This document shows positions 21,328 to 34,164 of a DNA stretch of 64,000 nucleotides, in pieces. Location: the NCBI GenBank assembly GCA_012934845.2, contig WNNJ02001631.1, forward strand, positions 102,570 through 166,569, given 5' to 3'. Numbering within the stretch: position 1 is the stretch's first letter; each line of letters begins with the position of its first letter. Source of the DNA: Pomphorhynchus laevis (taxonomy: Eukaryota > Acanthocephala > Palaeacanthocephala > Echinorhynchida > Pomphorhynchidae). The notes under the pieces are model-generated. The model saw only the letters and a list, made by a program, of their open reading frames with translations. It did no database searches and had not been told where the DNA came from. The position numbers and the translations under genes are program-made.

Positions 21328-23480
21328 TCAACTTTCACCGACTAGTTCACCGTAACGGTGAACCCCCGGTATTTTAATCGACTTGTAAAAGGTAGATATT
21401 GGTTCAGAGGCAAATATGAAGGAGAGCGCAGAGAGTGCTAATCTTTTAAGTTTTTGCTTGGTAGCAGGGGTGCCATGAAAGACAACCACCTGCGATTTCG
21501 CGGAGTTTAAAATAAGATTAGACAGTGGAAGCTGGTCTTTTAATCTTAAAAAGAAACGGCTGATGTCAGAGACTACATATTTACATCTGTGTCCAGTGAA
21601 CAGGGCTGTGGTGTCATCAGCGTACACCACTAGACGTTGTTCACGTTTAAATATTTTGAAGAGGTTAATGGAAGACGCAAGATACAAGATAGGAGAAAGT
21701 GGTGATCCTTGAGGCACACCCGTAATAGGGTAGAACTGACGGGCATCAGGGTCGTCTTCATAGTAAAATCGCTTGGTGTACAGCAGGGTCCCCACATTGT
21801 TCACAATTCTCGCAAGCAACACGAGGGACTTGAGAGTAGAGATCACGAAGGGAATGAAGATGCGGTCAAATGCAGCAAAGAAAGTCAAGACAAACAGCCA
21901 CAACTAGACGTTGGCTATTAACCCGACAAAACTGCTCGACTTCACCAACTGCTGAATGGACCGAGCGACCTTAAACGAACCCATGAAAAACTGGGGATTA
22001 AATTACGCCTACTTAGATGGTCGCGGATTTTAAGCGCAAGCGCGTTTTCGTAAATCGACACGAAAGCATTTTGAATCGAAATGTACCGCAGATCTTTAGG
22101 GCATGAGCAAGATTTTTCTTAGGTATAAAAACACGTTTACTAATGTTGATGCCTGCTATATCGAATGGGGAGGAAAAAAGCATTGTGACGGTCACCTCTC
22201 TTCTCTGATCTGCTGTCAAAAGCTGACATACCCGAGAAGAAAGCGAAGCGACAGATTTGGAGGTGCCCTGGAGTGGATCCCAGGAGTAAAGGAGATCCGT
22301 AACAGATAGATCCGTACTCTTGAAGTTACCCAAAGGCGGGATTGGCTGAGGTGATTGCGTGGCTCCATAGTTATGTAGGGCTAGTGACTCCTCAAAAACT
22401 TTGTCAAGGCCTACATTACCAATCCAACCCAATGCCCTATCCTTCCAACAAACAAACTTCTCCTTCTTGAAAATCTTCCAAAATGAAGACTGAGAAGGGT
22501 TAAGGCGAACAATATTCGTCCTATCCCTGCTCAGCTAGAACCTATATCTAGTGCCCCTTTATTCATTCGAGAGGGCTTGTCTGGCAGAAACAGAGAGATT
22601 AGGGAGGTTAAGCAATTTCACTAGGATCTTGAGTTTCGTCGGAGTGGGATTGTATATACCGCCTTTATAGGTAGTCGATAAAATCGCAGTAGCTTGCGAA
22701 AAGAGGTAGGTATTAAATTCGGTCAGACTCTCATTTCCAATTCTGGAAAATAGTTGAATAGCCGCCTGAAAGAAGTCCACTCTGATCGGGTCAAGGTGAA
22801 ACCTTCTTCGAAGCAACGTATCCTCTTCAATCCTCCAACGAATAAGGTCATGAGATGTGGACAGATGTTGACGCGACTGCTCCGTGCAGAGGGGTTTAAA
22901 CAATCACCTCGAGTGAAGCAGTAAAATGTCGAGGATAGAATTTGTTGATGTGCAATGAAAGGTAGGAGACGGTGGTTGGTGAATAAGATAACCGTTCTTA
23001 GCTCTGCGAAGTGCTGCATTAATCTAACGACCAGTTCTGTTGTTGAAATCCACAAGTATCTTGTCATAGCCGCTATCAATTATGCAATCCAGGAGGTCAC
23101 GGTTCTTTTGAATCTCCCCTGGACGGATGTAAACATTAGCTAGACTGAGGCGTTTACCGTTCTTACAAAGTGAAACAACTAAACTAGACATAGCTGAACA
23201 TGAATAGTTTAATAAGAGAGGATCTTAACGAGCACTTAACTAAGGTCAAGAGTCCTTGAGATAAAGAGGAGTGAGGTTGGGTTATATACGGAGTATAGTG
23301 AAAACAAATGTGCTTTGGAATAAATCGAGTAATGTCCTGGGGGATACGGATAGACCGCGTCTCCTGAAGGACGATAACATTTGCATCTCTACCACGATAG
23401 AAGTCTGTATGCAGAAGCACCTCCCGAATTCCACTGAAGGATATTCAGTGAAAAAGGCTCACGAGTACTCTGCATTGTGA
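21328..23480 (-). pseudogene. I/jockey-like LINE ORF2 (APE + RT)
   Basis: It starts near 23475 with MQSTREPFSLNILQWNSGGA (APE first block), then after a shift DANVIVLQETRS. The RT region at 21903-21328 has TGVPQGSPLSPILY (motif B) and RLVVYADDTTALF (catalytic YADD), then SNLILNSAKSQVVVF. The frame is interrupted repeatedly, so it is inactive. Confidence 0.8.
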
Positions 23481-23499
23481 TGGAAAAGTTGTAAGTGGG

Positions 23500-24730
23500 A
23501 TTGCGACCTAGACAGAGCCAGGGACGGAAAGGTTCCCCTTTCTGCCACTAGCGCCGTCCAAGGTGGGTACTTGCCCATGGGCAGCATCTTCATTTCCCGA
23601 TAGGCTGCTCTCTTCCCCTTTAGCATCTTTCTCAACTTTATGGGGGGATAGCATGCACCGAAGCCCCCTTTTCTTTGACTCAGAAACAGCAATAGGTATA
23701 TGCGAGACCGGATTTGAACAGATGACGGAGAGAAAGGTAGAAACCAAATCTTCTACCTTCTTGATGGCCGTCTTGACACGCTAATCAACAATACAAAGTA
23801 TGTCGCCGTCAGCCATTTGCGAGGCTGTGTGAGCAAATGATCGGTGACCTTCACCGGCGCTTGCTTGATGAACGAGTTGATAACTCTTGAAATTAATGCA
23901 TTGTCGTGACCAGGCTGGATGGTTCCCACCGCAGTTGGAACAGATGGGGGAGCCATACACTTTTCTCCGCAAATTAGTCCCATACAGGAAGAAGAACTGC
24001 ATATACCGCATGTTTTCGGTTTGCTGCAGCTGAAAGCCCAATGTCCCTACGCGTGGCACTGGTTGCAATGCGGGAAAGTATGTTTATCCGTGTTTATAAC
24101 CGAAAAGCATAGGTTGAACCCTAAATAAGGGTTGAAGGCCGTATTTGAAAGAATTTCCGCCTGTTCATTTCAGGCGGAGCAAAAACCTATAGGCAGAGGG
24201 AAGCCGCTCTTCCCCATGATTGTTCGAAGATTCGATACTTTAAACATGGATTGAAGATCTTCTATGTCTTTCACTTCTAAGTGACTGGGAAGATTTGAAA
24301 TTTTAATTGAAGCCAGTATAGTATATCTGGCGTTGCAAAAGAAATTTTAATTTCGATTTTAAAAAATTTAAACGAATTGAACAAAATTCTGTTTGTGTAT
24401 TTATCGGCAAAAGGTCGTAAGAACGTATTGAACAGATTATGTCTTTCAATAGGCTTTAATATCTTTATAATAACAATATGTTTTTACTTTGGAATGGGAG
24501 GGAGTACATCCACATCCTCTGTAACAATTGAAAAGTTACTGACCTTTTTATCCATCGATTTTGTATTGATTTTACCTTTTTTGGGCCACTTTTGAAGGAA
24601 ATTTGATCTGTATCCATTGGTAAACTGCAAACCTTTGAAGCTACGAAAGTACTTTTGGAAGAATGCATGAATATTCATAAATTGTGTTATGTAAACCCAA
24701 AACACAATTACAGAATATCGCAACATGTGT
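23500..24730 (-). pseudogene. I/jockey-like LINE ORF1 (zinc-knuckle nucleic-acid-binding protein)
   Basis: Zinc knuckles are readable near 23860-24080: CNQCHA-x-GHWAFSC and CSNCGGNHPAWSRQC, with a third cysteine cluster (CGICSSSSCMGLICGEKC) between. Upstream, 24484-24700 reads MDKKVSNFSIVTEDVDVLPP in one frame, probably the N-terminal part. Frames are shifted several times. ORF1 proteins of this group bind the LINE RNA. Confidence 0.7.
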
Positions 24731-24764
24731 AGCAGGAATATTTTTTTAGCAGAAGTGCAAATGC

Positions 24765-26690
24765 TAGTTTAAAAACACCCGTGTATTACAAAAGTTCACA
24801 TATTCCAAATATTGTTTCTTGGAATATTAATGGTCAATTTTTATTATTTATTTTTTCCTTTTTTGTTTCAATAAGTTCTAATTTTATTATATTTTTATAA
24901 TAATTTCACCTTTGTTGTTTTTAATTCTATTTATTTCATATTTTTGTTTTCGACTTCCTGTTATTGATATTTGTTTTTTATTGTTTTGTGGTTTCGAAAG
25001 ATTCGATGTACAAAAATACAATATGTCAAATGTTCGAGAAAACAATGGTAAGATTTAAATTGTTTAATTCTCGCAAGTCATACATAGAATTAAGCATTCA
25101 CGTAACCAGCTCGATTGGAGTCAATAGGTAGTAAACAGAAGATATTATTGGTTTCTCTAACGATTTACCAACTAGCTAAACTGCCACCTATATAGGGGTA
25201 AAATCATCTACAACTGTGCAATAAAAATACTGGGTTGTTAAGGATTGCCCTCCGCAGCTACTAATTTTGTTCAACGCTACATGAAGTCTAAAGACGGGAT
25301 CTTTGAATACAAACAAATCAACGCATCTGTTTAAAATGGGAACATTGCTCCTAATCTTGAGAAGGTCGACAGAACAGATCTTGAGAATACATTAAACCTG
25401 AAGAACACGATGTCATTGCTAACAAGATTGGAACAATCAAACATGTTGATTTTTCAAACACGGCTTTTGAAAACGATTTACTATTATCAAAAAGTGCTTA
25501 CAATCTGTTGCTAGGAACGAATCGTAATTTTTGGCTAGTATTTCCAGACGATTATACACACCCCGACTAACTTAACTGTCTTAACTCAGACGTAATATAG
25601 ACTAGCGAAATATAAAATAATATTATTTAGTATAAGTTTTCACCGAAACTCCTTGAAAATTTCTATAAAAATAAACTCCATTCATTTAATACCAATATTT
25701 GCCTTACATTAGAGATATACTTTTTTAAAGCGAAATACTTTTTCCAGTGGACTCTTGGATTATGTCACATTTCCAATGTAACCATGAAGGATGATTTCGC
25801 TTTAGTGGCCAGAATTACATTCAAGTATCTTATTAAATTTGCTAGCAATAAAATTAACAACTATCATGTAATAATAAAATTGGGAATTGTGGTCTCTTAA
25901 CAATAAGTGATATTTTAGCGAACGAACGATCAATAGATTGCAAATATTTCTTGTTTCATGTTACATTCTTCGTTTTATTAAATCACACCCTTTCATTACA
26001 CCTTTCAACTAACGCATATTTCTATATTTTACGTAAAATTATACTACAAATATATAAAATGACTTCATTAAAGAACTCCTTATCTGTGTAACCTGGTATT
26101 TTTAAGTGTAGTGCTTGTACAACCTTTTCAAGAAGTTCTTAAATAAATTGAATATTTTAAATATAATTGCAGTCTTCAATTTGAAACAATAGCTACACAC
26201 GAACAATCTGTTATCGTAGAAAATTAATTATTATTTCCCATTGGTCAGACTATTTCATCGAAAGCCAATAGTCGCTGTTTTGTAGATGAGATTTGTTAAC
26301 AATCAACATTGGTATGCATTTCAATTGTGTTTATAATCGTTCAATTATATTTAACATTAATTTAATGTTTTAACTTAATTGCTGAAATAACCATGTGGCT
26401 TAATGATCAAAAGAGAAAGTGAATATATTTTTTATTGATATCGAATTTTCGATAGCTATTATCATCATCAGGATAAAATTATTAAATCAGTTTTAGAAAA
26501 TTGCTAGTTATATGATAATTACAATATCACAGAAGTTCAAACGATTAGTTGTTCCCTAATCGTTTGATCCACTTAGTACATCTTTTTCATGGAAATTAGC
26601 CTGTGATTTTATAATATTTACAAAATTTGATTTTCCGATTCATCTTCATGATTGACACATTTATTGCGTTTGATAAATCATAAGATAAGA
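24765..26690. other. ~1.9 kb without a recognised gene
   Basis: Less AT-rich patches occur, for example 25440-25570, where a plus frame reads GTIKHVDFSNTAFENDLLL then SKSAYNLLLGTNRNFWLVF before a stop. I do not recognise this peptide; it might be an old element or exon piece. The rest is AT-rich with no clear signal. Confidence 0.45.
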
Positions 26691-26691
26691 T

Positions 26692-26785
26692 CAGCTATCT
26701 GAGTCTATGTATTTTATATTATCTATAAATTAAAAAAATAATGCTAAATAAAATTTAAATAATTAAATAATAAATAATTGTATAT
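26692..26785 (-). repeat. Solo outer end of the AT-rich PLE family
   Basis: TCAGCTATCTGAGTCTATGT followed by the TTATCTATAAATTAAA and AATAATGCTAAAT words typical of this end. No module follows. Confidence 0.6.
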
Positions 26786-26869
26786 TATATAATATATAAT
26801 ATATAGTAATGGGAGTATACAATATATTGTATACTCTCATTTATAGTATAAATTGTATACTCTCTAGCT

Positions 26870-27145
26870 TATTATCCGTGAATGATAGACGAGAAACTCG
26901 TGGGCATGTGTGGAAACTAATAAAGCCAACTACAAGAATTCCTGTTCACCATCGATTTGCAACCAGGGTAATTAACGGGTGGAATGCACTAAAGTGCCTT
27001 GATATCTCTAGTAGTATATCTAGTGATGCTATCAAGAACGCAATCGAAGCCGAAAGAAGGAATTTGCAATTACTATTTGATTTAATTTTTGTTGATGTTT
27101 TTTATTTTATTTTATCATGTTTTGTAAGCAACACGAGCTTGTAGC
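26870..27145 (+). mobile_element. CR1-like LINE ORF2 C-terminus
   Basis: Reads VNDRRETRGHVWKLIKP then HHRFATRVINGWNALKC. This is the classic CR1/L2 end (R-x-T-R-G-H ... F-x-x-R-V-I-x-x-W-N-x-L). About 70 codons remain in a plus frame. Confidence 0.8.
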
Positions 27146-27174
27146 TCATTTGCTTCTGTTTGTTATATAATAAT

Positions 27175-27430
27175 TCTGCTAGGAAGATCAGCAATGAAGA
27201 AACTGAATAACAAAGGACTTAGAGGGTCGCCCTGAAGGACACCACGATTGGCAAGAAACTCATTCGAATAATTTATGCCGTCAAAAATGCGAAGAACGTT
27301 TGGTTGCAAAAAAGAATTCAATAAATAAAGAATAGGACCGCCTAAACCTACACTACGCGCTAACTTTTCTAAGAGAAGTTTTCTATCAACTGAGTCGAAA
27401 GCTTTTTGGAAATCAATAAAAATAACATAA
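27175..27430 (-). mobile_element. LINE reverse transcriptase fragment
   Basis: The minus frame reads VIFIDFQKAFDSVDRKLLLE and later FLANRGVLQGDPLSPLLF, i.e. RT motifs A and B of a non-LTR element. Motif C is not included. It is a different family from the CR1 end next to it. Confidence 0.8.
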
Positions 27431-28058
27431 ATAGATCGATGTTGTTATAATAATATTTATATTGAATAATAAATTATTAAAGGTGAATAATAAATTTTTA
27501 TATTTTATAACTAAGACTTTTTCAATGATGTATATTTTAACAGTAATACAGTATTATATAACAATATATGTTATATTATAATAAATAATTATATTATAAT
27601 ACAGTATTATATATTTGTATTAGCATAAATTATTCTTTATAACAGATATTTTTGATTTTCAATAAATGCAGTTCAAAATAATTTCCAAAAGTCGAGACGA
27701 AAATATAAATTCAGTTATTTTATGAAAATAAGTGCTTCTTAATTACTACAATGTGATAAAATTATTATTAAAATAAATTATTATTAAATACGTGATTTTA
27801 AAATAAACGTTAAAATTAAGTCTTATGAATAAAATTTATTTATATTATTTTTATGTGTGTTTAATGAAATTTGACCAAAAATATAAGTACACGTTTTTAT
27901 GAGGACCTGATTTGTAGTATTCGTTAATGCTTTTAGTAACTACACAGTCAAGGAAATGATCCTGATTTGTAAGGGTTTTAGTAAATAAAGTTGGTAAATA
28001 TCTTTTGTGAGATAAAAATCCTTTTTAAATTTTCATTTTTAAAATGAAATGTAGTATT
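27431..28058. other. AT-rich spacer, no gene seen
   Basis: Only low-complexity AT-rich sequence was noticed. Confidence 0.5.
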
Positions 28059-28059
28059 A

Positions 28060-29690
28060 ATTTGATCATCTAACTATGTCTACGTATTTAATATTATTTA
28101 TAAATTAAAAATAATGATACATAAAATTCAAATAATTAAATAATAAGTAATATCACGGAGAATTGATTTCGGGTCAAATGTAACTTTTTTTATTGAGAAC
28201 CAACCCCGCGAATACATAACGTTGAAATTTAAAATAAAAGAAAAGTTTTATGAATTAGCTAATAAATAAAAGACGATGTATCATAAAAAGGAATAGAATC
28301 ATCAGGAGGAACTGCTATGTTATAAGGTTTTGACAACTATTCCTCGACCCAACATCGCAGCGGGTCCAAATCAAATACATGCAAATAACGTATTTTATCT
28401 GATAAATTTGATCATATGATGTATCTTATTCTAATACAAAGTTTATTATTTATTATCCATCCATAAAAAATTTCCTTTTGAGAAATTAAATTTATTTTTA
28501 ATATTATTGTGTTGATTTGTATATTTTAATATTTTATGTTTAATGATATTTTTATAGTAGCCCAGTTTAAAATATGCGTCTATAATTATTTAAATGATTT
28601 TGAAGAAAGCCAAAATAGATAAATAGAGTTGCAATTTTTAAAATTTCATTATTTAATGTATTATATTCTATATTATATGGTATGCATGAATGCTCATGCA
28701 AACATATGTTTCTTGTAAATTTAAAAGTCATTTTTAAATTAATAAAAAATATTAATATTAAAAAAATAAATATTGATTTATATATTTTACTATTTTCTGT
28801 TTGATGCTATTTTTATAGTAACCTAGTTTTAAATATGCATCTATTAAATTATTTAAATGATTTTAAAGAAAACCAATATCGTTACAAATTGTTGCAATTC
28901 TTAAAATTTCATTATTTAATGTATTATATTTTATATTATATGGTATGCATGAATGCTCATGCAAAAATATGTTTCTTGTAAATTTAAATATGTCATCTTT
29001 ACGATATAAATTAATAGTAGTTTTAGTTAATGTTAATTAAATGTTTATATCTAGATATACACCTTCTTTATCATTAATATTGGTTTTGTTAAGAATAAGG
29101 CTTTCTGGATAAATGCGCTCACTAATTGAATAAAAATTATTAGAATTAAATACACATATATCATCAATGTATCGAAACATATATTTCATATATTTATATA
29201 GTTTAGATTTAGTTTTTACACAGTTATGAACAAATTCATATTCTATAAAGCTTAAAAACAAGTCAGCTATAATTGGGCTACTATTACCTCCTATTGGAAC
29301 ACATTTTACTTGTCTAAATATAGATGTCCCTACTTTTAAATAATTTTGATTTATCAAAATATTTAAGGATTCTATTAATTCAATTTTATCCATATATTTA
29401 TATTTACTTGATGGTTTAATTTTTGTTAGATGGGTGTTATCGTTATTATAACATATATATGTATATCTTTTTCCGAATATAAGATTAATTAATTTTATTA
29501 ACGCTTCTTTAATATCTGCTAAATCTAGATTTGTATAAAGCGTACTAAAATCGTATGTATTTATATTTTGAAAATTTATTCTTTTTGTCTGTTCTAAAAA
29601 TTCTTTCGTAGAATTAATGCTGAAATAGTGTTTTATACCAGTATATTTTTTTGATTACAAATTTCCTTAATATCTACTAAATCTAGATTT
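28060..29690 (-). mobile_element. AT-rich PLE copy with duplicated 3' part
   Basis: The outer end is at 28065, the terminal module at 28268-28400, then two partial copies of the 3' coding region in a row (about 28440-28740 and 28745-29400). The RT part is readable: DFSTLYTNLDLADIKEALI (motif A, about 29500-29590), QVKCVPIGGNSSPIIADL (motif B) and FRYIDDICVFNS (catalytic YIDD, about 29150). This RT type, with no GIY-YIG domain after it, recalls the Naiad branch of PLEs. Broken. Confidence 0.8.
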
Positions 29691-30178
29691 GTATAAAGCG
29701 TATTAAAATGAATAAAAAAAACAATGATTGATTTTAACAATGATTGATATTATTATAAAACGATCAATCAACTTGAATACAAATGCATGAAATTGATCGT
29801 GTTCTATAAACCATTTTATTTTTATAATTTTTTTTATTAATTATTGAATTTTAATTGTATCTGATCAAATAAGAACGTGTGTTTTTAAATTTTAAGTATT
29901 AATTTAAAATTTTTCATTGACTTTAAAAACTCAATAATATATAAGCTGAATCGATGAGCTTATTTGATCAAATATTGAAGTGATCGACGGCGAACTTTGT
30001 TAAGTGAAGAAATACGTTAGCAGAAGAGAAGCACGGGAACGTAGTTGAGTTAAAGGAGAGCAATATTCGAACCGGAAAGAGATAATGTAAGCTCCTTGGA
30101 CTAGGAACACTGCTGGGTGTATAGTTAACTCAATGGATAAAAATCATTGGTTAAATACATATCATTGAAGCATATATT
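29691..30178. other. Spacer, nothing recognised
   Basis: AT-rich to 29930, then about 180 bp of mixed composition without a recognisable frame or repeat. Confidence 0.45.
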
Positions 30179-30179
30179 T

Positions 30180-30300
30180 TATATTTTTATATTATTTAGA
30201 TTTATTTTTTTGAACAGTTATGAACAAATTCATATTCTATAAAGCTTAAAAATAAGTCAATGCTAATTGGGCTACTATTACCTCCCATTTTAACATTCTG
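30180..30300 (-). mobile_element. AT-rich PLE RT fragment
   Basis: Matches the segment around motif B of the copies at 29200-29310 and 38270-38360 (words AGTTATGAACAAATTCATAT and TTGGGCTACTATTACC). Confidence 0.7.
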
Positions 30301-31194
30301 CACGCTACAGATGTACGAAGGATGACCAGTCGTAGACTAAGGATAAAGATTACTGTATAGGAATGATATACCCGACCCATCACATCTTTACACTTTTCAC
30401 GAATACGTAGACAACACAATTCTTATCGTGCCATCATTTTCACGAACGTACCGGAATATGTTTCTGTTAACATTCAGCATCAATTAGCTGATGATTTAAA
30501 AAAAGATTTATTTTTAACGTGGCAAATGCGTGCCAGCGCACGCTTATATGACCACAACAAAACAAAAATGTAAATCATGTGTCAAGAAGGTGTGAACGGA
30601 GGAGGTGTTTGAATGTGATAAAGGAGGGAGCGCGGCGGACGTCGAGAGGGAGTTAATTCCAGGCGAGTAAGGCGGCGACGAGAAAGGATGGGAGGCCATA
30701 GTTGTTGGAGTAATTGAGAACGTGGAGTAAGAGGGTATGACGGGAACGCAGAGATAGCGAGGTAGGGCGAGTGTCGTCTAAGAAAGGAAGGTTGATGAAC
30801 GATGGGGAGCCGACAGCCTGAGACGAAAAGTTACGAGAAGAAGGCGGAGTTTGATGCGGATGTAGATGGTGAGCCAGGAGAGTTGGGCAAGATATGTGGA
30901 TATGTGGTCGAAGCTACGGAGCGAAAGAGCACTCGAACGTCGGAGTTGATTGTGCGTTGTAGTGGTAGGATTATGGATTTTGGAGAATTGGCTAAAAGGC
31001 TAAGGCAGTAATCGATTTTAGGGAAAAGAAGCGATGAAAGAAGAGGCATACAAGAACGGAAGTCTATAAGGGGGCGGATACGGCGGATGTCACGGAGAAT
31101 TAATTTAGACGAGCGAACCTTGTCAAGGACGAAGGATTAAGGGAAAGGTGATCATCGATATGGAAGCCTAAGAAAGTGAGATTGTGGACAATGG

Positions 31195-33080
31195 GGATGA
31201 TCGATGAGTAAGCCGTAATCATAACGAAGGCGATAAAGGAGGACGGAGTGGTCGACAATGTCGAATGCGGAGGAGAGGTCGAGGGAGATGAGAACACTAT
31301 ATAGAGCCTTGTCTCGAGAAATGAGTAAGTCGTTGTACACTTTTATGCATGCGATTTCTGTTGAGTGATTAGAGTGGAAAGCGGATTGGAAAGCAGGGTA
31401 CAGTTTGGATGAGGAGAGATAAGCGTTGATCTGTATTAAGATGAGGCGTTCTAAGAGCTTAGAAAGAGTAGGGAGTAGTGAAATGGGGCGATAGCTAGAA
31501 GGAAGGGAGGGGTCGAGCGATTGTTTCTTAAGGAGGGGACGAACGATTGCGGATTTCCAGTGTGAAGGGAAGATACGACTGCAGATGACGAGTTAAACAA
31601 GGTTGTGAGAAATGGGGATATCGATGAGCATATAGATTTATGTATGTGGCTAGGGAGGGGATCGGCAGGTGAGGTTTTGCTGGGCAAGGACATGAGAACA
31701 GATGAGACTTCGGAAGGTGAAACATGGAGAAGATTAAAGAGTTCCGGGAGAATGAAGCTAGGCGGAGTCGAGTGGGATAGGATGGAGACCGGGTTGTAAG
31801 AGAGCAACGAGGATACTTTGCTCTGAAGAAATGACGAATAATCATGGGGATTGATGTTGCACGGAGGAGAGGAGCGAGCAAGGATTGAGTTAAAAGTATT
31901 CCATAGAGTCTTAGTGTTGAATGAAGTGATGATTTTATGCTGCCAGAAGGAGTTGCATTTGGTACGTAGTAGGTTGAGATGAGACCGGCGAATAGCAATA
32001 TAGGAATCACGGAAAGACGGAGTGATCGAGCGGAAATCACGTCTGAGAGAGCGGTGATAGACTCGAAAAGCATGGCGGAGTCGACGCTTTGAGAGTAGGC
32101 ATTGGATGTCAAACCATGGGGCACGGTGCAAGCGACGGTGTGGGTGAGACTTGAAGGGCAAGAGAATATCGAGAGTGGATGTGAGTTCAGAGTCGAAAAG
32201 AAAGGCGAGATCGTGAGGAGATGAATATGTTATTGTGGGTAATGATAGAGATGATTGGAGTAAGGCAGAGCGGAGAAGGGAGAGGTCAAGATTTCTCCAA
32301 GGGCGACGTAGGATTGTAGGTGTGTGAGGAGGGGTGTGGTTGTGAGTGAGATCAAGGGTGATAAGAAAGTGATCGGATAGACCAGGATCAGAGATGGACA
32401 GTGAGGTGTAGGCAGCAAAATAATCGGGGACAGCGATAATGTCAAGTGCCCCACCAAAGATATGTGTGGGGGAAGTGGATATGGGTTTGTAGTTATAGTT
32501 TGATGGAATGTTGATGAACTGGATTGACTTGGTGGAAGAGGGGCGGTCGAGGCGAATGTTGAAGTCGTCAAGAACGATTGAAGGGACTAAGGACAAAGAA
32601 CAGTGGGACAGAAGGTCAGCGAGTTCGGTAAAAAAATAAGGACGTAGGAGCTGATGAACCAGGACGGTATACAATGGCGAGATCTAGAGTGATCGGGTTA
32701 GAAGAACGACAAGTGAGCAGTTCAAAAGAGCAAGGACTGAAAGGGGAAGTGATTTTGCGAAGAGACGCGGAGTGACGGGCGATTGCGACAATGCCGGCAT
32801 GATTAGAGAATTTAGAAGAGGATTTGCTGTGAGGCGAGCGGATTCGACTAGTGAGCAACCGGCAGAAAGCAAACGGCGGACGGACATGTCGTCATAATTG
32901 GAGTGCCAGGATTCGTTGAGGCAGAAGAGATCGATGGATTGCTTAGTGAATAAGTTGAGAATAAGATCGGATTTATTGAAAATAGATCTAGTGTTGAGGA
33001 GACCGAGGCGGAAACCGTGTGTAGTGGTGATAGGGGCTAGTGTAGAAGGCACATAGGGGAGATGGAGCGCCATCGAATTT
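31195..33080 (-). pseudogene. L2-like LINE ORF2, APE and RT finger region
   Basis: The longest open part (32674-31451, 407 codons) covers the second half of the endonuclease (DDFNIRLD, LSDHFLITLDL) and the connection to RT. Small frameshifts separate it from the first APE blocks (GLLNTRSIFNKSD, DLFCLNESWHSN) upstream and from LDLSSAFDIVDHSVLL downstream. Motifs B and C of the RT are absent. Confidence 0.8.
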
Positions 33081-33554
33081 TTAGACGGGTGCGGACAACT
33101 TGAAAATTTCCGTCGATGTTTGGGATGGAGAGAGATGTTTCGCCGTTTTCCTCGCGACGGTGTTTTTCGATGCGGGCGGATGAGAGTTGAGCGATTTCGG
33201 GGGTGCGATCGGGGAAAATGCGAGTGGCTGAAGAGGACATGAGTTTGAATCGTTGGAAGAAGACAGAAGACGCGTGAGAGTAATGCTTGAAAACAATTTT
33301 TAGGAGAGAGGCTGGGAAGGATTAGATTGAAAAGATTTATTTAGGCGGATGAATGGGACAGGAGAGATGTTGTTGAAAAAGGATGGTTTATCCGCAGGAA
33401 CAAGAGACGAGATGATGGATCTGAATGCGGAAACATCGTGGTCGAGATGTGCTTGTGGAGATAAAAAAGTGGAAGGAGTGATATTAGTGACGATGACGCA
33501 ACGATCGCGAGAAGGAAAGCGTTTCCGTAAAGGAGGACGAGTAACGTGAGTTGG

Positions 33555-34055
33555 TTAGATCACGATAGGAGAGCTGGGAGTTGAAGATATCAAGGGAGTA
33601 GGTTTGACAGCGGAAGACAAAGAGGATTTGGATAATAGAGAGGGTGGTGAGCGATGTGAGGAAAAGTTATGAGTGGAATGATTGTAGAGGTTGGTGGATG
33701 TGATTTTGATTGAGGGATGTAGATTATTGAGAAGTGAGACAGAAGGGAAGATACGGGGAGTGTCGGGAAGTGAAGACATGGGATTAGAAGTGCATGTGAT
33801 GACAAGATCAGTGGGTTGACAAAGGATATCAGACACGACTGGGGTGGTTTGAGTGGACACGTTGGAGGTTGGTATGTTCTTATGGGAGATGTCGCGTATG
33901 AGTTTGTTGGCACAACAGCTGCGTATGAAGTCTTCTGTAGACTTACTGCTGTCGCATGCGATTGTAGTCCAGACGCTGCAGTAGTGTGTGGAGCATTGTA
34001 CTTGTAGTTGAGCACAGTTGGTGTCGGTCGTAGCTGTCTTCTTACATCCTCCCAT
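33555..34055 (-). pseudogene. L2-like LINE ORF1 with PHD-like cysteine cluster
   Basis: About 166 codons open with a Cys/His-rich stretch (CAQLQVQCSTHYCSVW, then FIRSCCANK), which has the spacing of a PHD-type finger, followed by a long Ser/Pro/Thr-rich tail (SSLPDTPRIFPSVSLL and more). PHD-bearing ORF1 proteins are known in CR1/L2-group LINEs. Position upstream of ORF2 on the same strand supports this. The N-terminus before the methionine may be cut. Confidence 0.55.
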
Positions 34056-34094
34056 CGACGTCCTTGTGCGTTAAAACTGTTAAATTTGCTGGAT

Positions 34095-34150
34095 TTATCT
34101 GGAACTAGATTGATCTGGAACTGTATTGATCTGGAACTGGATTGATTGTA
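34095..34150. repeat. Minisatellite with ATCTGGAACTG core at the LINE 5' end
   Basis: Three 16-bp units (GATCTGGAACTGTATT type) lie immediately upstream of the L2-like LINE. Confidence 0.65.
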
Positions 34151-34164
34151 TGTTTATTAGTAAT

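Larger units (their letters stand above)
21008..24760 (-). mobile_element. I/jockey-like LINE with ORF1 and ORF2, broken
   Basis: A two-ORF non-LTR retrotransposon. ORF1 (about 24730-23500) carries zinc knuckles; ORF2 (about 23480-21320) carries APE and RT; a GC-rich 3' region follows to about 21008. The 3' end is fixed by its match to the 5'-truncated copy at 47430-47855, and a third, internally deleted copy lies at 34165-35610. The sequence is clearly richer in G+C than its flanks. Assignment to the I/jockey group rests on the CCHC ORF1 plus APE ORF2 layout. Confidence 0.8.
30490..34090 (-). mobile_element. L2-like LINE with ORF1 and ORF2, internally deleted
   Basis: ORF1 lies at about 34055-33555 and ORF2 at about 33080-30560. 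ORF2 shows an APE (LGLLNTRSIFNKSDLILNLF, DDFNIRLDRPSS, LSDHFLITLDLTHN), RT finger blocks (SSKTSPADPLPSHIHKS), ISLDLSSAFDIVDHSVLLYR (motif A), and the L2 tail with SFLVAAPLAWNQLP equivalents. Between about 31215 and 31195 the sequence jumps from motif A to the thumb (NLTFLGFHIDDHLSLNP), so the palm with the catalytic YADD is missing. It is more GC-rich than its flanks. Other tails of this family lie at 6250, 8640, 39225, 40205 and 46315. Confidence 0.85.

Noticed and set aside
31605-31799. Plus-strand open frame within the L2-like LINE (also 33349-33549, 33816-34007, 46586-46825)
   Set aside because: These are antisense shadows of the minus-strand ORFs, with no family resemblance.
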